Positions 1 to 7,530 of a DNA stretch of 11,758 nt are shown here, piece by piece (position 1 is the stretch's first letter; each line of letters opens with the position of its first letter). The DNA is from Candidatus Desulfofervidaceae bacterium (lineage in GTDB: Bacteria; Desulfobacterota; Desulfofervidia; Desulfofervidales; Desulfofervidaceae), in assembly GCA_021160485.1 (NCBI GenBank), contig JAGHCL010000070.1, positions 1 to 11,758 on the forward strand, in the 5' to 3' direction. The position numbers and the translations under genes were made by a program. The notes under the pieces were generated by a model. It saw only the letters and a list, made by a program, of their open reading frames with translations, did not search any database and had not been told where the DNA came from.

Positions 1-51
1 GTTGTGAGCAAAGCAGGTGGAAAAGGACTGCATTTTACTGCTCCTATTTAG
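1..51 (+). CDS. Possible C-terminal end of an upstream gene (partial)
   Basis: Reading frame 1 is open from the first base for 16 codons and stops at TAG (49-51), giving the tail VVSKAGGKGLHFTAPI. If real, it is the end of a forward-strand gene entering from the left and converging on the channel gene, overlapping its stop by 8 nt. I do not recognise the tail. An open stretch of 16 codons is expected by chance nearly half the time, so support is weak; the main argument is that the rest of the window has almost no empty sequence and shows another convergent overlap at its right end. Confidence 0.25.
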   Translation, partial: VVSKAGGKGLHFTAPI

Positions 52-2341
52 TTGATTGTTTAAGTTTTTGCACAATTTCTTCAGATAGAGACCGAATATG
101 TATATCTCGTTGTGGGAAGGGGATTTCAATACCTGCTTCGGTAAATTTTTTATATAAACCAAAATAGTAATCGCTTATGAGTTCTTTTGTGGACTTCCGT
201 AATCTGTGCATTCGACACCACACGATTAAGGTAAAATCTAAAGAATTATCTCCAAAACCAGTAAATAACACCTGCGTGCGATGTTGTTGGTCCTCGGTAG
301 TAATGGCGGTTTCTTTGGCGACTTCATAAGCTATTTTGGCTACTTTTTCAGGATCGCTGCCATAGGCTACACCAAAAGGGATATATAACCTGCGCCAGTC
401 GTCATCATAGGTCCAAGTAGTTACCCGGTTAGAAATAAACTCAGAGTTAGGCACAATTGCATCTAAACCATCATATGTCCTGATAACGGTGGAACGCATA
501 TTAATCCGTTTGACTTCACCAGTAAGATTGTCTCCAACTTCTACAATATCTCCCACTTTTATTGACCTTTCAGTGAGGAGAATGATGCCACTGATAAAAT
601 TATTGGCAATTGTCTGAAGACCAAATCCAATTCCAACACCTAGGGCCCCAAAGATAATGGTAATCTGACTGAGATTAATTCCAACTACTGAAAGAGCAAT
701 CATAAAGACAAAAAAGATACCTAGATAGTAACCTAAAGTTACAGCAGAATTGATAGAACCAGAATAAAATTCAGGTTTCTTAGTCAATATTTGCATAAAA
801 CGTCGTTTGGCCCATTTTAAGACATAAAGGCCAATGCTAATAGTAATGAGAAATTTGATTAAAGTAGCAAGAGAAAAAGGGGTAACCCCGATTGTCCAAA
901 GGGGATAGTAAAGCACTCTTTTTACTTTTTCCCCCGTATCTAGACCTCTTTCCCGAAACCAAGCATAAACCTTTTCCCACAAGCTGATTTTAGTCTTCAT
1001 TAAGCTGAGGGTAAGGTCTATCTCCACTATTGTTGCGGTTATTTTCTTTTTTGTTTCCTGCAAGGCAAGAATGTTATCGTTCAAAAGGGATAGTGTGCTT
1101 TGACATTCCCTTAAAAGGGCACTCAAAGCTTTTTTAAACTTTCCATCTGCCGTAATAAGACTTTGTTTTACAGCGATAATCTTATCATTGACGAGTTCAG
1201 CCTTAAGTTGTGTCTGAGAAAGAGCAGTGTCTAACTTATTTTGGATTAATTGTAACTCTCCCAGCGTATCAGCCCATTTTCTTAATGCCTTCCTTTTTTC
1301 TAACCTACCACCTTCGCCAATATAACAACTTAGCCATTCTGCCTTAAATTCCTGCTTTTGAGTTTCTAAATGTGCAATTAAATTATCTTTGTCTAATTTA
1401 TCTTTTAAGGCACGATAGCGGTAAAGTTGCATTTGAAGGCGTTCTTTTTCTACTTCAAACAGCCTTTTTGCCTCTTGAGAAATGTCAGGTCTGGCCAACT
1501 TCTGGAGAATATTGTCTATTTTAATTTCTATAAGCACAATATTTCTTTCTATTTTATTACCTTCCTGCTTAATCTTTTCTGTAGTATCTCTCTCTTGTTT
1601 TTTAGCCTTTTCAACAGCTTGCAATGCCTTTTTTAAATCATTACGGGTGATTTTTAGATGCTGAAATACTGCGCTAATTTCTTCCATACACTGCTGTTTT
1701 GATGTTTCCAGGGTTTGAAGAACATTCTGAAGTTGATTCAAGGTTAGTTTTTTAATTGCATATCTTACCTGCATGCTTATAATCTGGCCACAAATAAGAT
1801 ATATACCGGGCCAGGCTTTCTTGGCACTTATTTCGCCGTAATTAGAAAAAAGGGTTTTTAAATCCTCATTAAGGTAATCAAGTTCTTTCTTTGTTAAATC
1901 ATATTGCTTCTGGTTATCCGAGATTTGACTTAATATCTGCTGGTAGGTTGCAAGTAGGTCATAATATAACTTTAGCCGGTAAGGAGGTGGGCCTAGGGAG
2001 GGAAGGACAATATTCACCTGAAGCGGAGGAGCTTTCACTTTGGCTTCTAACTTTTTAAACTGTAAAGGTAGAATATTGAATAACTCTATCGCTTCAGCAA
2101 TGGTTTGTTGCGCTTCTACCTGCGTTAATTGGGTTTTCAATTTATTGAGATAAGCAGAGACCTTTTGGTCTTCTTCTACCTTTGTCGCAATAAACTTGGT
2201 TATCTCTTCAGGGCTACCTGTAAAAAAACGCTCTTCTATCGGAGCAGTGATCACCGGCAGGGGTGGATTACTTACTGCGGCAAAAGCAGAGAAGAAAGAG
2301 AAAAAAACAAGGAATGCAGAGAGAGAAATTAGTTTCTTCAT
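44..2341 (-). CDS. MscS-family mechanosensitive channel with long periplasmic domain
   Basis: This 765-residue protein is predicted to be an inner-membrane channel that opens under membrane tension and releases solutes during hypo-osmotic shock. Residues 1-21 look like a signal peptide (MKK start, hydrophobic core, AFA before the cut). Residues about 40-475 are charged and heptad-like, suggesting a long helical or coiled-coil periplasmic domain, as in the MscK/MscM class but shorter; it carries four cysteines (C184, C218, C339, C412) that could form disulfides. Transmembrane helices lie near 483-507, 534-556 and 558-588. The last is the MscS pore helix, rich in Gly and Ala (GALGVGIGFGLQ), followed by NNFISGIILLTERSIKVGDIVEV and the beta domain with VPNSEF. 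The conserved end GIEIPFPQRDIHIR is present, so the protein is complete. It is divergent from the transporter operon. No good Shine-Dalgarno sequence precedes the ATG. Family assignment is firm; the gating stimulus and any ion preference are not visible. Confidence 0.93.
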   Translation of the reverse strand: MKKLISLSAFLVFFSFFSAFAAVSNPPLPVITAPIEERFFTGSPEEITKFIATKVEEDQKVSAYLNKLKTQLTQVEAQQTIAEAIELFNILPLQFKKLEAKVKAPPLQVNIVLPSLGPPPYRLKLYYDLLATYQQILSQISDNQKQYDLTKKELDYLNEDLKTLFSNYGEISAKKAWPGIYLICGQIISMQVRYAIKKLTLNQLQNVLQTLETSKQQCMEEISAVFQHLKITRNDLKKALQAVEKAKKQERDTTEKIKQEGNKIERNIVLIEIKIDNILQKLARPDISQEAKRLFEVEKERLQMQLYRYRALKDKLDKDNLIAHLETQKQEFKAEWLSCYIGEGGRLEKRKALRKWADTLGELQLIQNKLDTALSQTQLKAELVNDKIIAVKQSLITADGKFKKALSALLRECQSTLSLLNDNILALQETKKKITATIVEIDLTLSLMKTKISLWEKVYAWFRERGLDTGEKVKRVLYYPLWTIGVTPFSLATLIKFLITISIGLYVLKWAKRRFMQILTKKPEFYSGSINSAVTLGYYLGIFFVFMIALSVVGINLSQITIIFGALGVGIGFGLQTIANNFISGIILLTERSIKVGDIVEVGDNLTGEVKRINMRSTVIRTYDGLDAIVPNSEFISNRVTTWTYDDDWRRLYIPFGVAYGSDPEKVAKIAYEVAKETAITTEDQQHRTQVLFTGFGDNSLDFTLIVWCRMHRLRKSTKELISDYYFGLYKKFTEAGIEIPFPQRDIHIRSLSEEIVQKLKQSTK

Positions 2342-2356
2342 GTCTAGTATTTAGAC
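2342..2356. repeat. Small inverted repeat next to the channel gene start
   Basis: GTCTAGTATTTAGAC has perfect 5-base arms (GTCTA / TAGAC) around a 5-base centre. It abuts the ATG of the minus-strand channel gene and covers the proposed -10 element, so it could be a small operator. A T-run follows on the plus strand, but no plus-strand transcript is expected to end here and the stem is too weak for a terminator. Chance occurrence is quite possible. Confidence 0.25.
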
Positions 2357-2376
2357 TTTTTTAAAAAAAATTACAA
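2348..2376 (-). promoter_or_regulatory. Candidate promoter of the MscS-family gene
   Basis: Read on the minus strand, TTGTAA (2371-2376) and TAAATA (2348-2353) are separated by 17 bases, a sigma-70-like arrangement with an A/T-run spacer. The -10 element ends only six bases before the ATG, so transcription would begin at or beside the start codon and give a leaderless message. This fits the lack of a Shine-Dalgarno sequence there. The matches are imperfect and the region is AT-rich, so this is a suggestion only; an upstream promoter with a normal leader is the alternative. Confidence 0.25.
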
Positions 2377-2512
2377 GGGAAAAGTTCGTTCTGGTGAACA
2401 GGGTTCCATAGGGTAGGCCCCAGCCCTGAAATAGCTTAACAAATTATTTCACATGCTTTTCACCTTATTAATAGTTTAACTTTAACATACGGACCTGTTA
2501 GTGGCTCCTCTC

Positions 2513-2540
2513 TTTACTTTTTTCACAGACGATTTATATA
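2513..2540 (+). promoter_or_regulatory. Candidate promoter of the nine-gene array
   Basis: TTTACT (2513-2518) and TATATA (2535-2540) lie 16 bases apart, each matching four of six bases of the sigma-70 consensus. Transcription from here would start near 2547 and leave a short leader of about 28 nt before the gldA-like ATG, with a purine-rich AAGGGG Shine-Dalgarno at 2564-2569. This is the best candidate I see in the only intergenic gap upstream of the array. The surrounding AT-rich sequence makes false matches likely. Confidence 0.35.
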
Positions 2541-2574
2541 TTTATTTACAAATCTATAGGGTCAAGGGGCGGAC

Positions 2575-3501
2575 ATGATAGAAGTAACGCATGTTTCTAA
2601 GTGGCTTGGTCAGAGGAAGATTTTAAAAGATATTTCATTTCGGGTGGAGAAAGGGGAAATTCTAGGATTCCTGGGTCCAAATGGAGCAGGTAAAACTACA
2701 ACCATGCGTGTTTTAACAGGCTTTTTCCCTCCTAATGAGGGTAGCGTGAAAATTCTTGGTCATGATATTGTTCAGAATCCCCTGGCAGTAAAGCAAAGGC
2801 TGGGTTATTTGCCCGAACACAACCCCCTTTATCCAGAGATGACAGTTGAGGGGTATTTACGTTTTGCCGCCCGCATTAAAGGAGTAGAGGCAAAGGAAGA
2901 GACAAAAAGAGTAAATACGGTTATCGCTGAATGTGGTCTGGAAGATGTCAGATATCGCCTCATAAGGCGTTTATCCAAGGGGTATAAACAACGCATAGGT
3001 TTGGCTCAGGCGCTGGTTAATGACCCTGAGGTGCTTATTTTAGATGAACCTACGATTGGACTTGATCCAAAGCAGATCTATGAAATTCGCCAGTTGATCA
3101 AGTCTCTAGCCGGCAAAAAGACTGTGATTTTAAGCACACATATCTTGCCTGAAGTGAGTATGGTTTGTACCAAGGTATTAATTATTAATCGGGGCCAGGT
3201 GGTAGCTGAAGATACTCCTGCCCATCTCATGGCAAGGGAGGGGCAGGTAGAAATATTAGTCAAGGCCCCTATTCAGACCTTAAAACAGCACTTGGAGACT
3301 GTGCCTGAAATAAAAGAAATTAAAATCCAACCAGAAAGCGAGTATGTAAGGGCAGTGATTCGCTCTAGTCCCGGTTTAGATATAAGATCACTTCTGGCAC
3401 GGGAAATTGTCCAGCAAGGCTGGGATCTGCTTGAACTTACACCCAAACGGGCCAGTCTGGAAGAAGTTTTTGTCCAGCTTGTAACAGAGGAGGCAAGTTA
3501 A
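2575..3501 (+). CDS. gldA: GldA-like ABC transporter ATP-binding protein
   Basis: This 308-residue cytoplasmic ATPase should hydrolyse ATP to drive the ABC-2 permease encoded next to it. It shows Walker A GPNGAGKTT (34-42), a Q-loop region GYLPEHNPLYPEMT (77-90) with Glu where many ABC proteins have Gln, a variant signature LSKGYKQR (133-140), Walker B VLILDEPTIGLDP (153-165) and the switch histidine in STH (187-189). From memory, the PEHNPLY string and the LSKGY signature are typical of the GldA branch. The C-terminal 80 residues end in SLEEVFVQL, as in ATPases of ABC-2 exporters. The gene name comes from Bacteroidetes gliding motility, but homologues occur in many non-gliding bacteria, so the name should not be read as function. 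The substrate is unknown. The next gene begins one base after the stop. Confidence 0.92.
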   Translation: MIEVTHVSKWLGQRKILKDISFRVEKGEILGFLGPNGAGKTTTMRVLTGFFPPNEGSVKILGHDIVQNPLAVKQRLGYLPEHNPLYPEMTVEGYLRFAARIKGVEAKEETKRVNTVIAECGLEDVRYRLIRRLSKGYKQRIGLAQALVNDPEVLILDEPTIGLDPKQIYEIRQLIKSLAGKKTVILSTHILPEVSMVCTKVLIINRGQVVAEDTPAHLMAREGQVEILVKAPIQTLKQHLETVPEIKEIKIQPESEYVRAVIRSSPGLDIRSLLAREIVQQGWDLLELTPKRASLEEVFVQLVTEEAS

Positions 3502-3502
3502 A

Positions 3503-4264
3503 ATGCGCAATATCTGGGTGTTACTTAAAAAAGAGTGGTATGGATATTTTGCTTCGCCCATTATTTATACAGTTCTTTTCATCTTTTTGCTTTTAAGTGG
3601 CTATTTCTTTTATAGCAATGTCGCTTATTTTAGTTTGATGAGCTTTCAGGCCAGTCAGTGGGGAGGGGATTTCAATCTCACTGATTGGGTGATTGAACCT
3701 CTGTTTGGGAACATGAGCGTGGTGCTGTTGTTGCTCTTACCTTTGCTCACTATGCGCCTTTTTGCCGAAGAAAAACGCCAGGGGAGTATGGAGTTACTTT
3801 TAAGTTATCCGGTGCGGGATATAGAGCTGGTTGTGGGTAAATTTTTGGGATGTGTAAGCATTTATGCTTTGATGCTGCTTTTTACTTTCTTTTATCCGGT
3901 TTTATTGGCCTGGTTAGGGAGGCCAGATATTGGGCCTTTTTTTACCGGTTATCTTGGTCTTCTCCTAATGGGTAGCGCTTTTATCTCCCTTGGAGTATTT
4001 ATCTCCAGTTTGACCGAGAATCAAATTGTGGCTGCTGCCCTGACCTTTGGTCTTCTGCTCTTATTCTGGGTCATCAACTGGGCTACTTACATTACAGAAC
4101 CACCTCTATCCAAGATTTTTGAACATATCTCTCTGATTACTCACTTTCGCCATTTTACAAAAGGCGTTATTGATACAGCTGATATTGTCTTTTATTGCAC
4201 TTTTATCCTGTTGGGACTCTTCCTTACATTACGTTCTTTAGAAATACAAAGGTTAAGAGGTTAG
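3503..4264 (+). CDS. gldF: GldF-like ABC-2 type permease
   Basis: This 253-residue membrane protein is the likely channel-forming partner of the preceding ATPase. About six hydrophobic helices are visible, near 19-39, 69-86, 111-135, 146-168, 174-195 and 227-244. Between helices 2 and 3 lies the ABC-2 permease coupling segment RLFAEEKRQGSMELLLSYPV (85-104), which in this family contacts the ATPase. The N-terminus MRNIWVLLKKEWYGYFASPI is the usual amphipathic entry helix. A strong Shine-Dalgarno AGGAGG sits at 3488-3493, inside the end of the ATPase gene, nine bases before the ATG. Length and topology match the GldF/NosY-like permeases. With a single permease gene the transporter would probably work as a homodimer. 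The substrate cannot be inferred. Confidence 0.9.
   Translation: MRNIWVLLKKEWYGYFASPIIYTVLFIFLLLSGYFFYSNVAYFSLMSFQASQWGGDFNLTDWVIEPLFGNMSVVLLLLLPLLTMRLFAEEKRQGSMELLLSYPVRDIELVVGKFLGCVSIYALMLLFTFFYPVLLAWLGRPDIGPFFTGYLGLLLMGSAFISLGVFISSLTENQIVAAALTFGLLLLFWVINWATYITEPPLSKIFEHISLITHFRHFTKGVIDTADIVFYCTFILLGLFLTLRSLEIQRLRG
4255..4260 (+). promoter_or_regulatory. Ribosome binding site fixing the gldG start
   Basis: AAGAGG lies six bases before the ATG at 4267. An in-frame TTG at 4195 would add 24 residues, but it lies inside the permease gene, lacks such a site, and the added residues precede a typical MKKFTYPVQL membrane-anchor start. The ATG at 4267 is therefore preferred. Confidence 0.7.
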
Positions 4265-4266
4265 AG

Positions 4267-5610
4267 ATGAAGAAATTTACTTACCCAGTGCAACTGGTGT
4301 TGTTTACACTCATTTTTCTGGGCATCTTGATTTTTGTTAATCTCTTTGCCCAGGAATACCATAAGCGTTTTGATTTTACCACCAACAAGCGCTACAGTCT
4401 GTCGCCTCAGAGTATCAAGGTATTAAAACATCTAGATAGAGAAGTTAATGTGATTGGATTTTTTACTTCTGGGGCTGAGAAAAATAAGGCCAAAGACCTG
4501 CTCGAACAGTATGCATATTATAGCAAAAAATTTCACTTTACCTTTATTGACCCGGACCGACACCCGCTTGAAGCGAGGAAATATAATATTACCAGATATA
4601 ATACCCTAGTGGTCAAGTGTGGGGAGAAAAGGGAACAGGTTTATGAAACCTCCGAGGAAAAACTTACCAATGCTATTGTGAGGGTGACACGGAAAGAGAA
4701 AAAGACCATTTATTTTCTTAGCGGGCACGGAGAACACGACCTTAATGATACAGGGAAAAACGGCTATAGTGCTTTTAAAACGGCGCTTAAAGAAAAAGGG
4801 TTTGAAGTGAAAACCTTGCTCCTGGTAAAGGAGTCCAATGTCCCAGACGATGCAGCTTTAATCGTTGTTGCTGGGCCGCAGAAAAAACTGATGCCGGCGG
4901 AAATAAAATTACTAAATGCATATCTGGAGAAAGGCGGACGTTTGCTTTTACTCCTTGACCCAGAAACCGGGCAGGAATTAATCCCCTTTTTAGAATCTAA
5001 GGGGGTGGTTCTTCAGGATGATATTATTGTAGATAAGATGAGTCGCCTTTTTGGCGGAGACTATCTTGTTCCGGTAATAGTAAAATACAATTCTCACCAT
5101 CCGGTGACAAAGGACTTTAAACTGGCTTGTTTTCTTCCCTTAGCGCGTTCGGTGGTTGTAAAAAAATCTTTGTCTGAGAAAATAAAGGCCGAGGTGCTGG
5201 CCTGGACAAGTAAAAATAGTTGGGGAGAAACAGACTTAAAGACCTTAAAAGAAGGTAAAGCCACTTACGATACACAGGACATTGGCGGTCCAGTGCCTGT
5301 AGCTGTTGCTGCCTGGTCTTCTAATGATAAAGATAAAAAAGGTTTTAAAATGATTGTAGTGGGGGATGCTGACTTTGTCAGTAATACCTATTTGCAGGTT
5401 TCTGGAAACCAGGATCTGGCATTAAACCTGATCAGTTGGCTGACAGAAGAACAGGATTTGATTGCCATTCCTCCTAAAAAGGTGGAAACAACCCCTCTTG
5501 CCTTATCACGAAGGCAGGCAGAGCTTGTCTTCTGGCTGCCTGTAGTTATTTTACCCCTTAGCATAATTGGGGTTGGCATTGGGGTTTATTTAAGGAGGCG
5601 CAGATTATGA
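4267..5610 (+). CDS. gldG: GldG-family auxiliary ABC transporter protein
   Basis: This 447-residue protein is anchored by an N-terminal helix (10-28) and a C-terminal helix (421-442) followed by an arginine-rich tail (RRRR), which should sit in the cytoplasm. The large middle part would then face the extracytoplasmic side. After the first helix comes the family hallmark RFDFTTNKRYSLSPQSIKVL (34-53), a thioredoxin-like start. GHGEHD (153-158) and GDADFVSN (366-373) are further recognisable landmarks, and NQDLALNLISWL (381-392) precedes the last helix. This matches the GldG / ABC_transp_aux architecture, which is encoded beside GldA/GldF-type transporters. Its molecular role is unknown; it is presumed to be part of the transporter or to handle its cargo. 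Its stop overlaps the next start in ATGA. Confidence 0.88.
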   Translation: MKKFTYPVQLVLFTLIFLGILIFVNLFAQEYHKRFDFTTNKRYSLSPQSIKVLKHLDREVNVIGFFTSGAEKNKAKDLLEQYAYYSKKFHFTFIDPDRHPLEARKYNITRYNTLVVKCGEKREQVYETSEEKLTNAIVRVTRKEKKTIYFLSGHGEHDLNDTGKNGYSAFKTALKEKGFEVKTLLLVKESNVPDDAALIVVAGPQKKLMPAEIKLLNAYLEKGGRLLLLLDPETGQELIPFLESKGVVLQDDIIVDKMSRLFGGDYLVPVIVKYNSHHPVTKDFKLACFLPLARSVVVKKSLSEKIKAEVLAWTSKNSWGETDLKTLKEGKATYDTQDIGGPVPVAVAAWSSNDKDKKGFKMIVVGDADFVSNTYLQVSGNQDLALNLISWLTEEQDLIAIPPKKVETTPLALSRRQAELVFWLPVVILPLSIIGVGIGVYLRRRRL

Positions 5611-6866
5611 CTTGGCGCAAACTGGCCCTTTATTTAATTTTTCTTCTAGTCATGGTAGCATTTTACTTCTACCAACATGCAAAACTTGAGCGGATTCGGG
5701 AAAGTAGGGAAAAGGCAAAATTAATCTATACTGTAGATACAGAGGAAATTAAAAAAGTTAAACTAAAAAATGAATATGGCACTTTTACCTTAAAAAAACA
5801 GAAGGATAAATGGCAGTTAACAAAGCCGATAACAGACTGGGCCGAAGATTGGACCGTGTCAGAGCTACTTGATACGATTACCAAAATAAAGGCTGACCAA
5901 AAAATTAGTCCTTTGCCCCAGGATATTTCTCCTTATGGGCTGGATAGACCAAGGATAGAGGTTTCTTTATATACCAAAGCTAAAACTTTCTTTTTGCAAT
6001 TGGGTAGCGATACACCTGATGGTGCCCATGTATATGCCCTGACCGGAGATAAACAGGCCATTTATCTATTAGGTAGCAGTTTGGTCTGGACATTAAATAA
6101 AAAACTGGAAGATTTACGAGATAAACGCATTTTTGATTTTGATCCTGCCCGAGTGATAAAAGTAGCCATTAAAAGGGAAAATATAAATATAATTTTAAAG
6201 AAAGAAAAAAATCTGTGGGAGTTGAAGTCTCCTTTTACAGCCAAAGCGGACAAAGATGAAGTAGAAGACTTGCTCTACAGGCTCCAAACAGAGCGGATTA
6301 AATCTTTTCAAGAAGTGAAATTTACCCCAGAACTTAGTGTTGAAATCTGGCAAACCGGGGTGCAAAAACCAATCTGGTTGAAGTTAAAAAAGGAAAAAGG
6401 AAGACTTATTGGACGAAGTAACTATCATCCTACCAGCTTTATCCTCACGAAGGATTTATGGCAAGGTTTGGCCAAAGTTCCCGAAACTTTTAAAGATAGA
6501 CACATTGTACATTTTGAAAAAGAAGACATTGCCAGGGTAGAAATTACTTATCAAAGGCATGTAAGAGCCAGACGGAAAGGAGAAAAGTGGCTGGTTGAAC
6601 CCAAAGATATGGCTGAAGATTATGAAATAGAATTTTTATTAGCTGATTTGCTCAATTTGAAATATCTCCCTAAAAAAATTTCTCCTCCAGCCTTCACATC
6701 TGCCCAGGCAGAGGTTAAACTATGGGACAAAAAGGGACAGGAAGTATTAGATTTGAGTTTCTTCAAAGATGAGCAATATGCTTGGATAAGGTTTAAAAAC
6801 AAATATTATCCTGTAAATCAAAATATATGGGAAAGTTTTCCGCAAAAAATGAAAAAGGAGGAATAG
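5607..6866 (+). CDS. DUF4340 membrane-anchored protein with three repeat units
   Basis: This 419-residue protein has one N-terminal hydrophobic anchor (about 5-22), then a soluble, lysine-rich domain that should be extracytoplasmic. I see three related units, each opening with an acidic residue, an I/V-K-V beta strand, a basic beta hairpin, and a tryptophan before a Pro or acidic turn. They are DTEEIKKVKL...KWQLTKP (44-74), DPARVIKVAI...LWELKSP (179-209) and EKEDIARVEI...KWLVEPK (304-333). Each is followed by a helical stretch (for example VSELLDTITKI, VEDLLYRLQTE, IEFLLADLLNL). This is the DUF4340 pattern, known to me mainly as a companion of GldG-type genes. The function is unknown. The start is fixed by AAGGAGG at 5592-5598 and the ATGA overlap with the previous gene. 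No truncation is visible. Confidence 0.85.
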   Translation: MTWRKLALYLIFLLVMVAFYFYQHAKLERIRESREKAKLIYTVDTEEIKKVKLKNEYGTFTLKKQKDKWQLTKPITDWAEDWTVSELLDTITKIKADQKISPLPQDISPYGLDRPRIEVSLYTKAKTFFLQLGSDTPDGAHVYALTGDKQAIYLLGSSLVWTLNKKLEDLRDKRIFDFDPARVIKVAIKRENINIILKKEKNLWELKSPFTAKADKDEVEDLLYRLQTERIKSFQEVKFTPELSVEIWQTGVQKPIWLKLKKEKGRLIGRSNYHPTSFILTKDLWQGLAKVPETFKDRHIVHFEKEDIARVEITYQRHVRARRKGEKWLVEPKDMAEDYEIEFLLADLLNLKYLPKKISPPAFTSAQAEVKLWDKKGQEVLDLSFFKDEQYAWIRFKNKYYPVNQNIWESFPQKMKKEE

Positions 6867-6869
6867 AAT

Positions 6870-7076
6870 ATGGCACGGGTGACCATTGAGGATTGCCTAA
6901 AACAAGTAGACAACCGTTTTGCCTTAGTGCATATGGCAGTTAAGCGGGTATTGCAATTAAGAGAGGGCACAAGGCCAATGGTAGAATGTGATAATAAAGA
7001 AATTGTCACGGCTTTGAGAGAAATAGCAGCTAATAAGGTAAGGCCGAAGGCCCCGGAAGAGGAGCAAGGTGGCTAA
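6870..7076 (+). CDS. rpoZ: RNA polymerase omega subunit
   Basis: This 68-residue protein is the omega subunit, which helps assemble and stabilise RNA polymerase by clamping the beta-prime C-terminus. The sequence shows the family features in order: the start [10 protein letters not shown], then [12 protein letters not shown] (15-26), QLREGTRP (29-36) and [16 protein letters not shown] (42-57). A short acidic tail follows. Length is normal for the family. AAGGAGG at 6855-6861, eight bases upstream, sets the start. Omega is often found beside gmk and spoT; here it follows an ABC transporter module and precedes a TPR-like protein and dnaJ, which is a less usual setting. Confidence 0.95.
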   Translation: MARVTIEDCLKQVDNRFALVHMAVKRVLQLREGTRPMVECDNKEIVTALREIAANKVRPKAPEEEQGG

Positions 7077-7530
7077 AATTACTTTACTTTCCTGTTTGAA
7101 AAAAAGAGACTATTTAAATGCCCGGGTATTTGATAGAGAGGAGTGTGTAAAATATGGTGAGCTGTATCAAAGAGAGGGTTTTTTTAGCGATGCCATAGAT
7201 TTTTTTGCCAAAGCAGAAGCAAAAGAAAAGCTAAAGGCCCTTTTACCTCAAATAATAGAAGAAGGAGATGTCTTCTTATTTACAAAAATTTATCGGCTAT
7301 TAAAAGAAGACCCTCCCCAAACAGCCTGGCAGGAAATAGGTGAAATTGCCTTTAAACTAGGCAAGTGGCAGTTTGCTCTCAGGGCATTTCAGGTTCTTGG
7401 TGATAAAGACAAGGTAGCAGAGATAGAAACCTTGTTAAAAGAAAAAAACATGTTTATTACTACTGCTGCTTTACCTGGCACAGGAGAAGAAAGCAGATCT
7501 CAAAAACGGAAGAAAGAAAAAAGGAAATGA
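7069..7530 (+). CDS. Uncharacterised TPR-like helical repeat protein
   Basis: I do not recognise a named family for this 153-residue protein. It is predicted soluble, cytoplasmic and almost entirely helical. Two similar units can be aligned by eye: [20 protein letters not shown] (30-49) with its following helix, and [20 protein letters not shown] (91-110) with [14 protein letters not shown]. Both have the small-large helix-turn-helix pattern of tetratricopeptide (TPR) repeats, with a degenerate segment between them (about 55-85). The tail is strongly basic ([11 protein letters not shown]). It starts with GTG, overlapping rpoZ by 8 nt, with a purine-rich GAGGAG at 7059-7064 upstream; no suitable ATG is available. 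Its stop overlaps the dnaJ start in ATGA. Position suggests a role with DnaJ or RNA polymerase, but this is only inference. Mean codon and amino-acid style match the neighbours, so a spurious reading frame is unlikely. Confidence 0.75.
   Translation: MAKITLLSCLKKRDYLNARVFDREECVKYGELYQREGFFSDAIDFFAKAEAKEKLKALLPQIIEEGDVFLFTKIYRLLKEDPPQTAWQEIGEIAFKLGKWQFALRAFQVLGDKDKVAEIETLLKEKNMFITTAALPGTGEESRSQKRKKEKRK

Noticed and set aside
2395..2430. GC-rich patch with AGGG/CCCT arms in the intergenic region as a terminator or riboswitch
   Set aside because: Only four base pairs form, there is no T-run, and no riboswitch core motif is recognisable.
2453..2479. Tiny plus-strand frame ATG-CTT-TTC... of eight codons in the intergenic region
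   Set aside because: It is very short and hydrophobic and lies upstream of the proposed promoter; nothing suggests a leader peptide.
3395..3412. Sigma-54-like TGGCACG followed by TTG inside gldA
   Set aside because: Spacing is one base too long and the -12 GC is missing (TTGTC). It lies within coding sequence with no gene start downstream.
4195..4266. Upstream TTG start for the GldG protein adding 24 residues
   Set aside because: The extension is a shadow of the permease gene's end, has no ribosome binding site and precedes a good ATG with AAGAGG.
4582..4602. Two TATAAT words inside gldG (4582-4587 and 4597-4602) as an internal promoter
   Set aside because: No -35-like element lies 16-18 bases upstream of either; TTGACC and TTGAAG are at the wrong distance. 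The words encode the K-Y-N and R-Y-N codons of a conserved stretch.
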